64,000 bases of DNA from CAYVQU01 sp964453155 (GTDB lineage Bacteria > Chloroflexota > Anaerolineae > Anaerolineales > UBA11858), in the NCBI GenBank assembly GCA_964453155.1, contig CAYVQU010000001.1, positions 15,948-79,947 on the forward strand, written 5' to 3'. How positions within the stretch are numbered: the first letter of the stretch is position 1; each line of letters opens with the position of its first letter. Shown here in pieces: positions 7,657-16,760 of this stretch. A program made the translations under genes and the position numbers. The notes under the pieces were generated by a model, which was not told the origin of the DNA, searched no databases, and worked only from the letters and a program-made list of their open reading frames with translations.

Positions 7657-9198
7657 ATGAAACATATCGCCCGATCGACTCTCATCATCGCTATATTTTT
7701 CGGTCTCGAAAAAATATTGGGATTTGTTCGCCAAATCATTATTTCACGAACTTTTGGCCGCTCTATGGAATTAGATGCCTTTAATGCCGCCAATAACATC
7801 CCGGATATGTTGTTTGCCTTAATCTCTGGGGGCGCATTGGCAATGGCCTTGATCCCGGTGTTATCGGAATATCTGGAAACCAAAGGTCGCCCCCAAGCCT
7901 GGGATGTATTCGCTCGCATCGCCAACCTGGTATTTTTGGTGACTGCCGGATTTTCGATCTTGATTGCTATTTTCGCCGACCAACTCGTCCAATGGAATAT
8001 CGGTATCGCACCTGGGTTCGGTCCCGAACAACAAGCCCTAGTCGCCGACCTAATGCGCATCAATTTAGTTGCAACCTTGTTGTTCTCAATGGCTGGTCTC
8101 GTGATTGCAGGTTTGCAGGCCAACCAACATTTCCTTCTTCCAGCCCTGGCTCCCAGCTTGTACGATATCGGGGCCCTGATTGGCATTTTGATCCTGGTGC
8201 CGACCGAGAGTTTGGCTTTCGGGCCAATTACCTTGCCAGCATTTGGGTTAGGCATCCGTGGATTAGTTTATGGTACCGTGTTGGGTGCGGCCCTTTTTTT
8301 GGGGATCCAAATTCCCGGTTTGTGGCGATATCAATTCAAATGGACTCCCAAAGTCGATGTAAAACATCCTGGAATTCAAAAGGTTCTAATCGTCTTAGGG
8401 CCCCGAGTTCTGACCATGTTTTTCATTCAAGCAGTATTCATTGCTCAAGACAACATTGCATCTCGTCTGATTGCGGGTTCGGTCACTGCGTTAGTTTATG
8501 GGTGGTTGTTCATGCAAGTACCAGAATCACTCATCGGGACAGCAATTGGAACAGCTTTACTGCCGACACTATCTGAACACGCGGCGCGGCAGGATATTGC
8601 CCGATTAAAATCTACCTTAAATACCGCAGTACGCGTAATCTTAGCTCTGGCAATTCCGGCAACGCTATTGATGATCGTCGGGGTCCCCCATTTGGTCGGG
8701 ATTTTAGGCTTTGATGAGATTGGCACTCAACTTGTCATTGCCAGTTCCCAGGCCTATATGCTAGGTCTGATCGCGTTTGCTCTGACCGAAGTCACCGCAC
8801 GTACATTCTACGCCCAACAAAACGCCCGCACGCCTCTGCTGACGATCATCTTGACTGCCACTGTCTTCATTTTGCTGGCTATCCCCCTCGCTAACTGGAT
8901 TGGAGCCCCTGGGATCGCGCTGGCAAATTCCACCGCATTCACCATCCAGTTAGGCCTCATGGTTTACTTGCTAAAACGCGAATTTCCTGGCTTTGCCAAC
9001 GCCAGATCAACCCTTACGCGCGTAATTCCAGCCTCCATCGGCAGCACACTTTTGGTATTGTTAGCCCTTCGACTCATCCCGCTGGCTTCCCTAGGGTTTC
9101 TGATGCAAACAGTCGTTACCAGCGCGTTGCTTGGAATTGGCGGAATAATCATTCTGCCATTTATTTGGCCGGAAATTAAACTCATTTCAAACTTATGA
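7657..9198 (+). CDS. murJ: Lipid II flippase MurJ
   Basis: This 513-residue protein belongs to the MurJ/MviN family of the MOP superfamily. It moves lipid-linked peptidoglycan precursor across the cytoplasmic membrane. About 14 hydrophobic helices are visible along the whole length. The N-terminal region has the family pattern of a helix with GFVRQIIISRTFG and then AFNAANNIPDMLFALISGGAL, including the conserved Arg residues and the SGG stretch. The start ATG follows GGAAGGA. The stop overlaps the next gene (ATGATG), so the HD gene is translationally coupled. A strong inverted repeat lies in its leader. Confidence 0.95.
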   Translation: MKHIARSTLIIAIFFGLEKILGFVRQIIISRTFGRSMELDAFNAANNIPDMLFALISGGALAMALIPVLSEYLETKGRPQAWDVFARIANLVFLVTAGFSILIAIFADQLVQWNIGIAPGFGPEQQALVADLMRINLVATLLFSMAGLVIAGLQANQHFLLPALAPSLYDIGALIGILILVPTESLAFGPITLPAFGLGIRGLVYGTVLGAALFLGIQIPGLWRYQFKWTPKVDVKHPGIQKVLIVLGPRVLTMFFIQAVFIAQDNIASRLIAGSVTALVYGWLFMQVPESLIGTAIGTALLPTLSEHAARQDIARLKSTLNTAVRVILALAIPATLLMIVGVPHLVGILGFDEIGTQLVIASSQAYMLGLIAFALTEVTARTFYAQQNARTPLLTIILTATVFILLAIPLANWIGAPGIALANSTAFTIQLGLMVYLLKREFPGFANARSTLTRVIPASIGSTLLVLLALRLIPLASLGFLMQTVVTSALLGIGGIIILPFIWPEIKLISNL

Positions 9199-9809
9199 TG
9201 ACAATTCCCTCCCGAGAGGCTGCCGACCATTATCTCGCAGAAGCCAGTCACCTCAATCCTGGTTTATGGGTTGATCATTCCCACCAAGTCGCCCTCGCCG
9301 CCCAGAAACTCGCAGCCCACCACCCCCAACTTTCTCCAGATTATGCCTACGCCCTAGGTCTGCTCCACGACATCGGCCGCCGCGCGGGGGTGACCGATAT
9401 GCGCCATGTTCTCGATGGCTACCATTTTCTGGTCACTGAAGGCTATCCAGATGCGGCTCAAATTTGCCTGACCCATTCATTTCCACTGCCCTACACCGGC
9501 GTTGGCTCGGGAAAATGGGATTGCTCCTCAGCCGAACTAGACTTTATCCAAAGTTATCTCGATCAGGTTGAATATACGCAATACGATCGGTTAATCCAAC
9601 TCTGCGATGCGATTTGTTTACCGACAGGTCCGGTTTTAATGGATAAACGGCTAATGGATGTTGCGCTGCGACATGGGTTCAACGATTACACCATCCAAAA
9701 ATGGCAAGCCTTTATGGCTATTCAAACCGAGTTCGAAGCCGAATTTGGAGCTTCAATTTACCAGTTCTTACCTGAAGTGGTAGTCAATACTTTTGGTTTC
9801 CGGCCGTAG
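9195..9809 (+). CDS. HD-domain metal-dependent phosphohydrolase
   Basis: This 204-residue protein has an HD fold: His in WVDHSHQVA near residue 29, the metal pair HD in LLHDIGRR near 58-59, and a later Asp in IQLCDAIC near 135. Such proteins hydrolyse phosphate esters, often nucleotides. The short length and lack of other domains give no substrate. The start overlaps the stop of murJ, so the two are one transcript. It is followed within 50 bases by a small gene. Relation to YqeK or to HDIG regulatory proteins is possible, but the motif is HDIGRR without a following GGDEF or HD-GYP signature. Confidence 0.8.
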   Translation: MMTIPSREAADHYLAEASHLNPGLWVDHSHQVALAAQKLAAHHPQLSPDYAYALGLLHDIGRRAGVTDMRHVLDGYHFLVTEGYPDAAQICLTHSFPLPYTGVGSGKWDCSSAELDFIQSYLDQVEYTQYDRLIQLCDAICLPTGPVLMDKRLMDVALRHGFNDYTIQKWQAFMAIQTEFEAEFGASIYQFLPEVVVNTFGFRP

Positions 9810-9856
9810 ACCACTTTCGAAATTTGCGGGTATACTTGGCTCTGGAGATTGAATAC

Positions 9857-10105
9857 ATGAACAAACCCCTTTTTGACCAATTTTTACGCGAATATGTGCG
9901 TGAAGCCCTGATTTATGGCGACAACAAAGTCGATCTAGCTGCCGATTACCTCTTAGGATTAAAAAAACCAGGAATCTTCTCCAAAGGTGAGAAAAAGCAA
10001 GCCCTCGAACGCGCCCAGAAAGTATTTGGCTCCTATCGCGATCGCCCGGTCTGGTTCATCCTGAAATGTTTGGCGATTGATCCCAAAGACATCGAAAACG
10101 CCTGA
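9857..10105 (+). CDS. Hypothetical 82-residue helical protein
   Basis: The ATG at 9857 is preferred because GGAG lies nine bases upstream; an earlier TTG would add an unlikely extension. The protein is mostly predicted helix with charged residues (VREALIYGDNKVDLAADYL, KGEKKQALERAQKVF) and no signal or membrane segment. I do not recognise the family. It follows the HD gene by 47 bases and is followed almost at once by the subtilisin gene, so it probably belongs to the murJ transcript. Confidence 0.65.
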   Translation: MNKPLFDQFLREYVREALIYGDNKVDLAADYLLGLKKPGIFSKGEKKQALERAQKVFGSYRDRPVWFILKCLAIDPKDIENA

Positions 10106-10115
10106 AAATTTTTCT

Positions 10116-11597
10116 GTGAAATTAATTTATAAATGGATCGCGGCCTTGGCCGTGATCTTGTTGTTTATATCTGAAAGTTGGTTGTTGCCAGCCGCTTCAT
10201 CTGGAAATTGGGAGGCTAAGGTCGATCCCCAGGTTTTAAGCGCGGCTTCAAGCGGATCAACCGAATTCCTGGTCATTCTGAAGTCCCAGGCCGATCTGAC
10301 GGCTGCTGAAAACTTAACAAGCAAATCCGAAAAAGGGTATTTTGTATACGAGACTTTAACTTCGCTAGCAGCAGCATCTCAAAGACAAATTCAAACCGAA
10401 TTAGATTTTTTTGGGGTGAAATACAAGCCCTTTTGGATCATTAATATGTTGTGGGTTCAGGGGGATCATAACCTCATCCAAAGAATCGCCCAACGGAATG
10501 AAATTGCGCATATCACATCTAATCCTCAGATCCAATTCCAGCAGCCGACAAATCAAATCACTAATCTTCCCCAAGAGGTCACTACAATTACCTGGGGGGT
10601 CAACCAGGTCAATGCTCCTCAGGTTTGGGACTTAGGCTACACCGGCGAAGGCATCGTCATCGGCGGCCAGGATACCGGCTATGTCTGGGATCACGAAGCC
10701 CTGAAAGATCAATATCGCGGCTGGGATGGCAATTCGGCAGACCATAACTTCAATTGGTACGATCCGGTCATCTCGACGACCGTTCCAGTAGACCCCCATG
10801 GGCATGGCACCCACACCATGGGCACCATGATCGGCAGTGATGTCAGTGGGACAGCCATTGGCATTGCCCCCGGTGCAAAATGGATCGGCTGCCGCAATAT
10901 GGACCAGAACGGGGTTGGGACACCGGCAACTTATGCCGCCTGTTATCAATGGTTTATCGCGCCAACTGATCTGACCGGTGAGGGGGCTGATCCAGCCAAA
11001 GCGCCCCATGTGATCAATAACTCCTGGGCTTGCCCTACTGGTGAAGGCTGCGCAATCACCACGCTGATCACCGCAACCCAACGAGTCCGTGAGGCGGGAA
11101 TTGTAACCGTCCACTCTACTGGGAACTCCGGGTCTGGCTGTGGCACAGTCAACACCCCATCAGCCATCTATGATGAGTCCTTTTCTGTGGGCGCCACCGA
11201 TAGTAGCGACAACATCGCCAGTTTTAGCAGCCGCGGCCCGGTCACTGTTGATGGCAGCAATCGCTTGAAACCCGATATTTCTGCACCGGGAGTGGGGATT
11301 TGGTCTAGCACCAAAGATGGGAGTTACGGTCTAAATCAGGGCACCAGCATGGCATCGCCACATGTTGCGGGGGTTGTGGCGCTAATTCTGTCCGCAAATC
11401 CTAACTTAATTGGTCAAGTGGATGAGATTGAAACCCTACTTCAGGAAAGTGCTCAACCACGCTACACATCTGAAGGCTGCGGCGGCGATCAAAACGATTC
11501 GCATCCCAATCACACCTATGGCTACGGTTTGGTTGACGCCTGGGCGACCTTTCAACGGACGATGGAAATCATCTATTTCCCGCTAATTTTCAGATGA
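10116..11597 (+). CDS. Secreted subtilisin-like serine protease (S8 family)
   Basis: From the GTG at 10116 the protein is 493 residues: a signal peptide (KLIYKW then a hydrophobic stretch), an I9-like propeptide region (about 45-140), and an S8 catalytic domain. The triad is Asp186 in GGQDTGY, His230 in HGHGTHT, and Ser411 in GTSMASPH; the oxyanion Asn is in HSTGNSG near 337. This choice of start gives a clean signal peptide; a TTG 39 bases upstream overlaps the preceding gene. No clear ribosome site is seen. The very C-terminus reads IIYFPLIFR, like short C-terminal motifs I associate with exported Chloroflexota proteins. It likely degrades proteins outside the cell. Confidence 0.9.
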   Translation: MKLIYKWIAALAVILLFISESWLLPAASSGNWEAKVDPQVLSAASSGSTEFLVILKSQADLTAAENLTSKSEKGYFVYETLTSLAAASQRQIQTELDFFGVKYKPFWIINMLWVQGDHNLIQRIAQRNEIAHITSNPQIQFQQPTNQITNLPQEVTTITWGVNQVNAPQVWDLGYTGEGIVIGGQDTGYVWDHEALKDQYRGWDGNSADHNFNWYDPVISTTVPVDPHGHGTHTMGTMIGSDVSGTAIGIAPGAKWIGCRNMDQNGVGTPATYAACYQWFIAPTDLTGEGADPAKAPHVINNSWACPTGEGCAITTLITATQRVREAGIVTVHSTGNSGSGCGTVNTPSAIYDESFSVGATDSSDNIASFSSRGPVTVDGSNRLKPDISAPGVGIWSSTKDGSYGLNQGTSMASPHVAGVVALILSANPNLIGQVDEIETLLQESAQPRYTSEGCGGDQNDSHPNHTYGYGLVDAWATFQRTMEIIYFPLIFR

Positions 11598-11601
11598 ATA
11601 G

Positions 11602-11631
11602 AAAAAGGCCTCAGAAATTCATCTGAGGCCT
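11602..11631 (-). terminator. Terminator of the BMP transporter operon
   Basis: A 10-bp perfect stem (AGGCCTCAGA with TCTGAGGCCT) is followed on the minus strand by five T residues. It lies between the convergent ends of the protease gene and the transporter ATPase gene. Confidence 0.85.
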
Positions 11632-11659
11632 CAATATCCTTTAGCTGTTCTTCTACTGA

Positions 11660-13183
11660 TTAACCATTTTCAACTTCCGAACCGGCCATCAAAAGACCTA
11701 ATTCGGATTTGGTGACTTGATCCACATCCATTGTGGCAACGATTTCCCCGTGATACATCACTGCGATCCGATCAGCGAGTGAACGGATCTCATCCAGTTC
11801 GGCCGAAATCAACAACACGGCCGCACCTTCATCACGTTCTTTGATGATCTGGCTGTGAATATATTCGATGGAACCAACATCTAAACCTCGGGTTGGCTGG
11901 TTAGCGATCAGCAACTTGACTGAGCGGCTTAACTCACGGGCCACAATCACTTTCTGCTGATTACCACCCGATAGGTTCCCAGCCGGAACCGCGGACCCCG
12001 GTGTGCGCACATCAAATTGTTCAACCAATTGATCGGCATTCTTCAAAACTGCCCCAGCATCCCGCTGCAAACCGTTGGCAAATGGTTTCTGGTAGTAAGT
12101 ACACAGGACCATATTATCGGCAATCGAATAGGGTAAAACCAGACCGTGTTTCTGGCGATCTTCGGGGATGTGAGAAACACCTGATTCGGCCAAAACACGC
12201 GGATTCTCAAAGGGCAGCGGCTCATTGTTGAGCATGATCGTGCCCCTTTCGGCACCCCGCAAGCCTGTTAGGGTTTCAGCCAATTCAGTTTGACCGTTCC
12301 CTTGAACACCTGCAATCCCCAAAATTTCACCCGCTCGGACATCAAAGGAGATATTGCGAACTGCCTCAACGTCTCGCTCGTCCACAATGGTCAAATCTTT
12401 AACTTCAAGAACGACATCTTTGGGCTCAGCCGGGGTTTTCTCAACTTCCAGGATCACTTCACGGCCGACCATCATTTCGGCTAAACCTTGTTCGTCCGTT
12501 TCAGAGGGTACAGCAGTCCCCACGAGTTGGCCGCGGCGCATAACCGAAATCCGGTCGGCGACAGCCAACACTTCTTTGAGTTTGTGGGTAATAAAAATGA
12601 TCGATACACCCCGCTCGGTGAGATGCCGCATGATGCGGAAGAGGTCATCAGCTTCTTGTGGGGTTAGCACCGCGGTTGGTTCGTCCAAGACCAAAATTTT
12701 GGCGTTTCGATAAAGGGCTTTGATGATCTCAACGCGTTGCTGAATGCCTACCGGTAAGTCTTCGATGATGGCTCGGGGGTCAACTTCCAAACCATACTCC
12801 TGGGAGAGTTCCCGAATTTGACGGCGCGCAGAGCGAATATCAAGGGAAGGGCCTTTGGTGACTTCGGAGCCGAGGATGATATTCTCGGTCACTGAGAAAA
12901 CGGGCACCAACATAAAGTGCTGGTGAACCATCCCCACCCCCGCGTGGATCGCATCATGCGGGTTGCGGATTTCGGCTTGCTCACCATCAATGAAGAATTC
13001 TCCTTCATCAGGGCTGTACAGGCCGTAAATCACATTCATCAGGGTCGATTTTCCGGCCCCGTTTTCTCCAAGAAGAGCATGGATTTCGCCTTTTTCAAGG
13101 GTAAAGTTCACCCGATCATTGGCGATTACACCCGGAAAGCGTTTGGTAATATTGCGAACTTCTAAGGCTAAAGGTGCGTTCAT
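11660..13183 (-). CDS. Nucleoside/simple-sugar ABC transporter ATPase (double NBD)
   Basis: This 507-residue protein holds two ATPase modules in tandem, as in the NupO/YufO and RbsA families. The first has Walker A GENGAGKST near 40 and DEPTAVL as Walker B. The second has a degenerate Walker A (GVQGNGQTEL) and signature LSGGNQQKV. It energises the two permeases encoded directly upstream, with receptor at 15553-16584. The start has AAGGAG upstream and lies three bases after the preceding stop, so translation is coupled. It is last in the operon and is followed by a strong terminator. Nucleoside uptake is inferred from the BMP-type receptor. Confidence 0.93.
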   Translation of the reverse strand: MNAPLALEVRNITKRFPGVIANDRVNFTLEKGEIHALLGENGAGKSTLMNVIYGLYSPDEGEFFIDGEQAEIRNPHDAIHAGVGMVHQHFMLVPVFSVTENIILGSEVTKGPSLDIRSARRQIRELSQEYGLEVDPRAIIEDLPVGIQQRVEIIKALYRNAKILVLDEPTAVLTPQEADDLFRIMRHLTERGVSIIFITHKLKEVLAVADRISVMRRGQLVGTAVPSETDEQGLAEMMVGREVILEVEKTPAEPKDVVLEVKDLTIVDERDVEAVRNISFDVRAGEILGIAGVQGNGQTELAETLTGLRGAERGTIMLNNEPLPFENPRVLAESGVSHIPEDRQKHGLVLPYSIADNMVLCTYYQKPFANGLQRDAGAVLKNADQLVEQFDVRTPGSAVPAGNLSGGNQQKVIVARELSRSVKLLIANQPTRGLDVGSIEYIHSQIIKERDEGAAVLLISAELDEIRSLADRIAVMYHGEIVATMDVDQVTKSELGLLMAGSEVENG

Positions 13184-13186
13184 GGG

Positions 13187-14209
13187 CTACTCCTTCTCGT
13201 AAGGGATACCATCGGCCGCCGGAACGCGGGTCCGTCCGACAAAACCGGCCAATACCAGGATGGTCATGAGGTAGGGGATCATCCCAATGAACTGATGGGG
13301 GATATCGATCGTCCCGGCAAATTGTAACTGCGTTTGGATCGCCGAAGTCAACCCGAACAGCAGCGCGGCTCCCCACGCGCCAAAGGGCGTGTACTTCCCA
13401 AAGAGCATACAGGCCAGGGCGACAAAACCGCGGCCATTGGTCATCAGGCGTTCAAAGGAGCCAACGGCTTCCAGTGTCAAGAAAACACCACCAAGTCCGG
13501 CAATGGCCCCGCCCAAAATAACGTTGACATAGCGCATCAAGTAAACATTGACGCCAACTGTGTCCGCCGCCCGCGGATGTTCACCAACCGCCCGGGTCCG
13601 CAAACCCCAGCGAGTCCGAAAGATCAAATAATGCACAAAAAAGACCAGAAGAATCGCGGCATAGGTGATCGGCGGATTGTTGAAGAATACTTTGCCAATA
13701 ATGGGAATATCAGCCAATGGCCCCAAAGCGATCGGCTGCAATTTCCCTTCTGTGGTCAAACCGACCTGATAAAAATAGCCGGTTAATCCAATGGCAATAA
13801 TATTAATCACCGTCCCCCCAATGATCTGGTCAATTTTTAAGGTGACCGACATAAAGGCCAATAATAAACCGAGCAGCGCTCCAGTCAAAAGCCCAGCGGC
13901 CACAGCCATGATCAGATTACCGGTCCAGACATTGGCCAAAAAGCCGATAAAAGCCGACATTAGCATCTGACCTTCAATGCCAATATTGATAACGCCCACG
14001 CGTTCACCCAACAGGCCGCATAAGGCTCCTAGGATGAGAGGAGTGGATTGGCGCACCGCCGAAGCGAGAACCGCCTCTGTAATCCGCTGATTTTGAGAAT
14101 AAAAAAACAAAATGGCGAGCACAACAACCAAACCGCCACCAATCATGACGCCATAGCGGCGCAAGAAATATTTCCAATCGGGGAGGGTAGAGTAGGTATC
14201 GGTAGTCAT
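13187..14209 (-). CDS. ABC transporter permease, nucleoside type (second permease)
   Basis: This 340-residue polytopic protein belongs to the BPD_transp_2 family of permeases (NupQ/YufQ side). About nine hydrophobic helices are visible. The Gly-rich segment LLGERVGVINIGIEGQMLMSA near 64-84 matches the hallmark of the family. It forms the membrane channel with the permease at 14225-15340. It sits 15 bases after the first permease and three bases before the ATPase gene, in one operon. Substrate assignment follows the BMP receptor and is inferred. Confidence 0.93.
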   Translation of the reverse strand: MTTDTYSTLPDWKYFLRRYGVMIGGGLVVVLAILFFYSQNQRITEAVLASAVRQSTPLILGALCGLLGERVGVINIGIEGQMLMSAFIGFLANVWTGNLIMAVAAGLLTGALLGLLLAFMSVTLKIDQIIGGTVINIIAIGLTGYFYQVGLTTEGKLQPIALGPLADIPIIGKVFFNNPPITYAAILLVFFVHYLIFRTRWGLRTRAVGEHPRAADTVGVNVYLMRYVNVILGGAIAGLGGVFLTLEAVGSFERLMTNGRGFVALACMLFGKYTPFGAWGAALLFGLTSAIQTQLQFAGTIDIPHQFIGMIPYLMTILVLAGFVGRTRVPAADGIPYEKE

Positions 14210-14224
14210 ATCGTTTCCAGCCTC

Positions 14225-15340
14225 CTATTGGGAACCCCAGCCCGAACTGAGGGTGATGCGTTCTTCATCCGATTCGCGCATCCGGAAAACCCAACGCACG
14301 ATCATATCGGCAGCAACGAAGAATAAGATTAGGGCCTGGATCACATCGGTGATCTCTTTAGCAACTCCAGCCGAAAACTGCATCTGACTGGCACCAGCTT
14401 TCATGGCTCCCACGAAAATGGCTGCTGGAATAACGCCAAATGGGTTGGTTTTTGATAATAATGCAATCGTAATACCATCAAAACCCAGCCCCGCATTAAA
14501 GCCGGGTTGATAGCGTCCCACCACAGCTTGGGTTTCAATTGCGCCCCCCAAACCGGCCAATACACCGCTCAATACCATGGTTAAAATAACGGTCCGGGCA
14601 ACTTTGATCCCAGCATATTTGGCCGCATGGGGGTTCTGACCGACCGTCTGAATTTCAAAGCCAAGAGTGGTTTTATCGAGGACCCACCAAACCAAAATTG
14701 CGAATAAGATTGCGATCACAAAACCCAGGGATATTCCCCCAATTTCAGGGATACGGGCCGAATCCATAATGGCGGGGGTACGGGCCACGATATTACCCGG
14801 GGAAGTATCTTTCCAAGGGCCATCAGCCAAAAAATCGGTGATGTTGATGGCAATATAGTTGAGCATGATGGTGGTGATCACCTCATGCGCCCCGGTAAAC
14901 GTCTTCAAGGCTCCGGGGATGGCACCATACAGGGCCCCGGCAAGGCCACCTCCTAATAGTGCCAAAGGGATATGAATAATTGCAGGCAAGCCTTCAATAC
15001 CAAAGCCAATCCAGGCCGCGATAATCGCGCCAAAAAGTAATTGGCCCTGGGCTCCAATGTTGAATAAACCGGCTTTGAAAGCAAAGGCAACGGCCAGACC
15101 ACTAAAAATAAGGGGAGTCGCTTTTTCGAGCGTGCGGCCGATAGCCCGTAGGTTCCCAAATGAACCCTGCAACAAGGCTGCATAGGCAGAAAAAGGATTC
15201 GCACCTGAAACAGCCAAAATAATCGCACCAATTAGCGCCGCCAATAAAACCGCGGCCAATGGTACGCTAACTGCACTCCAAACTGCTGGTAAAACGGAGT
15301 TCTGGGGGGGTGAAGACGCGGCTTTTTGATCTTCGGTCAT
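14225..15340 (-). CDS. ABC transporter permease, nucleoside type (first permease)
   Basis: This permease of about 371 residues is the NupP/YufP-like partner. The ATG at 15340 is preferred over one six bases upstream because AGAGGA then has a normal spacing of eight bases. Family segments include LFNIGAQGQLLFGA near 90-103 and the loop ITTIMLNYIAINITDFL near 160. About ten helices are present. It is separated from the receptor gene upstream by 212 bases that hold three hairpins, which could let the cell make more receptor than channel from one message. Confidence 0.93.
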   Translation of the reverse strand: MTEDQKAASSPPQNSVLPAVWSAVSVPLAAVLLAALIGAIILAVSGANPFSAYAALLQGSFGNLRAIGRTLEKATPLIFSGLAVAFAFKAGLFNIGAQGQLLFGAIIAAWIGFGIEGLPAIIHIPLALLGGGLAGALYGAIPGALKTFTGAHEVITTIMLNYIAINITDFLADGPWKDTSPGNIVARTPAIMDSARIPEIGGISLGFVIAILFAILVWWVLDKTTLGFEIQTVGQNPHAAKYAGIKVARTVILTMVLSGVLAGLGGAIETQAVVGRYQPGFNAGLGFDGITIALLSKTNPFGVIPAAIFVGAMKAGASQMQFSAGVAKEITDVIQALILFFVAADMIVRWVFRMRESDEERITLSSGWGSQ

Positions 15341-15364
15341 AAGCATCTTCCTCTTTATTTATTT

Positions 15365-15418
15365 GCAGATTTTGGAAAGTAATAAGATTAAAAAAATCAG
15401 GTACAAACCGAAATCTGC
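15365..15418. repeat. Inverted repeat 1 of the receptor-permease space
   Basis: Arms GCAGATTTTGG (15365-15375) and CCGAAATCTGC (15408-15418) pair over 11 bases with one mismatch. First of three hairpins in this 212-base gap inside the nucleoside transporter operon. Confidence 0.65.
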
Positions 15419-15422
15419 TAAG

Positions 15423-15472
15423 GTGGTGTGGTTAATCTTGACAATAATAAAACAAAGCCAAAACCACACCAC
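15423..15472. repeat. Inverted repeat 2 of the receptor-permease space
   Basis: Arms GTGGTGTGGTT (15423-15433) and AACCACACCAC (15462-15472) pair perfectly over 11 bases around a 28-base A-rich loop. Confidence 0.7.
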
Positions 15473-15485
15473 ACTTAAGTGCAAA

Positions 15486-15528
15486 AGTGCGGCGCACTCT
15501 ACTTCTCAAAGAGTGAGTGCGCCGCACT
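15486..15528. repeat. Inverted repeat 3 of the receptor-permease space
   Basis: Perfect 14-base arms (AGTGCGGCGCACTC and its complement) with a 15-base loop. Each arm is nearly palindromic. The loop holds ACTTCTCAAA, the same 10-mer as in the murJ leader repeat. It begins 24 bases beyond the BMP receptor stop codon on the minus strand. Confidence 0.8.
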
Positions 15529-15552
15529 CGGATCTAAAGTTGCAGCAAAGAA

Positions 15553-16584
15553 TTATTGACCGTAGCCAGTGGAAACGCTGCCGTCTTTGAGGCCGGCATC
15601 CAGTTCAACCAAAAGGTCTTTCACATCTTGGGGAACATCGCCATCGAAATCATGGAAGGGAGCCAAACCAGTCCCACCGAAGTACAGACCGGGGACAGGA
15701 CCAGCAAAAGCGCCATCCTTGGAAAGTTTGACGAGATCAAAAACTCCAGGGGTAATCAATTTCATTGCGCTGGAGATCAAGCAGGGGTGGGCCTCAGGCA
15801 CAGTGCCCCATTGATCGCTGTCAACACCGATGCAGTAAACACCAGCATTGGAGGCAACCTCGATGAGAGCGCCATTACCGGTCTTGCCACCGGCACCAAA
15901 GACCACATCTGCGCCATTGTCAATCGCCTGTTTGGCGGTAGTAGCACCCCACTCGGGGTCGGTGAAGGCCACATCCAGGCCACCGGGGTGGTAGGTGGAG
16001 ATCAGATTGATGTCAGGGTTGACGTAGCGAGCGCCAGCTTCATAACCTTCTTTGAAAGCCACAACCGGGGGAACCAAGTCGGTGCCTAAAACGGCCGCGA
16101 TCGTGCCACTTGTGCTCATCTTGGCAGCCAAAGCGCCAGCGAGGAAACCAGCCTGGTCTTCAGGGAAGAGCAGACCAATTACATTGGGGATGGACCCATC
16201 ATTCCATTGGTCAACACCGATGAAATCGACATCGGGGTATTCGCCAGCGGCGATACCAGTGGCCTCACCCATAGCAAAACCTACGGTCACGATGACATCG
16301 TAGCCTTTGTCAGCGAAGAGAGCGATATTGGCGCCGTAGTCTTTGCCGTCTTTGGTTTCGATGTAGTTCACAATTGCACCAAGTTCTTCTTCAGCCAATT
16401 GAGCGCCTTCCCAAGCAGATTGGTTGAAGGACTTGTCGTCAACTTCACCAACATCGGTTACCAGACCAACACAAAACACTTCTTCTTTGCCACAATCGGC
16501 CTCGGTAGCTTCCGACTGGCAGCCTACCAAAACCATTGTAGCCATGACCACAAGGGCCAAAATCAAAAACAATTTCTTGGACAT
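15553..16584 (-). CDS. BMP-family nucleoside-binding lipoprotein
   Basis: This 343-residue protein starts at 16584 (MSKKLFLIL) behind GGAGGAG. It has a lipoprotein signal with lipobox VLVGC, so it is anchored to the outer face of the membrane. The rest matches the Bmp/PnrA/Med family of purine-nucleoside receptors: FCVGLVTDVGEVDDKSFNQSAW near 43-64, LFPEDQAGFLAGALAA near 145-160, and GVDSDQWG near 260. It should deliver nucleosides to the downstream permeases. Its leader has two interlocking hairpins at 16625-16660 and its tail is followed by three more hairpins. Confidence 0.94.
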   Translation of the reverse strand: MSKKLFLILALVVMATMVLVGCQSEATEADCGKEEVFCVGLVTDVGEVDDKSFNQSAWEGAQLAEEELGAIVNYIETKDGKDYGANIALFADKGYDVIVTVGFAMGEATGIAAGEYPDVDFIGVDQWNDGSIPNVIGLLFPEDQAGFLAGALAAKMSTSGTIAAVLGTDLVPPVVAFKEGYEAGARYVNPDINLISTYHPGGLDVAFTDPEWGATTAKQAIDNGADVVFGAGGKTGNGALIEVASNAGVYCIGVDSDQWGTVPEAHPCLISSAMKLITPGVFDLVKLSKDGAFAGPVPGLYFGGTGLAPFHDFDGDVPQDVKDLLVELDAGLKDGSVSTGYGQ

Positions 16585-16624
16585 ACAGAGCTCCTCCAAA
16601 AGAAAGAAAAAAAGGGATTTTAAA

Positions 16625-16660
16625 GTGGGTCCTAGACTAACCCACCGCCCTAAAGTCTAG
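16625..16660 (-). promoter_or_regulatory. Interlocking hairpins in the BMP receptor leader
   Basis: Two inverted repeats overlap: CTAGACT (16632-16638) with AGTCTAG (16654-16660), and GTGGGT (16625-16630) with ACCCAC (16640-16645). One arm of each lies in the loop of the other, so the two helices either exclude each other or form a pseudoknot. On the minus strand the second is followed by a T-rich stretch and then the ribosome site. This is an attenuator-like arrangement, inferred. Confidence 0.45.
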
Positions 16661-16760
16661 CATAAAGTGATTAATTCCGCAATATGCCTTATTTCATACA
16701 TAGGGCCAAGCGTAAAGATATCAACAATCAAATTTACGATCAGATCTCAATCTGCCATTT

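Noticed and set aside
7644..8255. 203-codon frame antisense to murJ
   Set aside because: The opposite strand has a clear MurJ and this frame has no ribosome site or recognisable domain.
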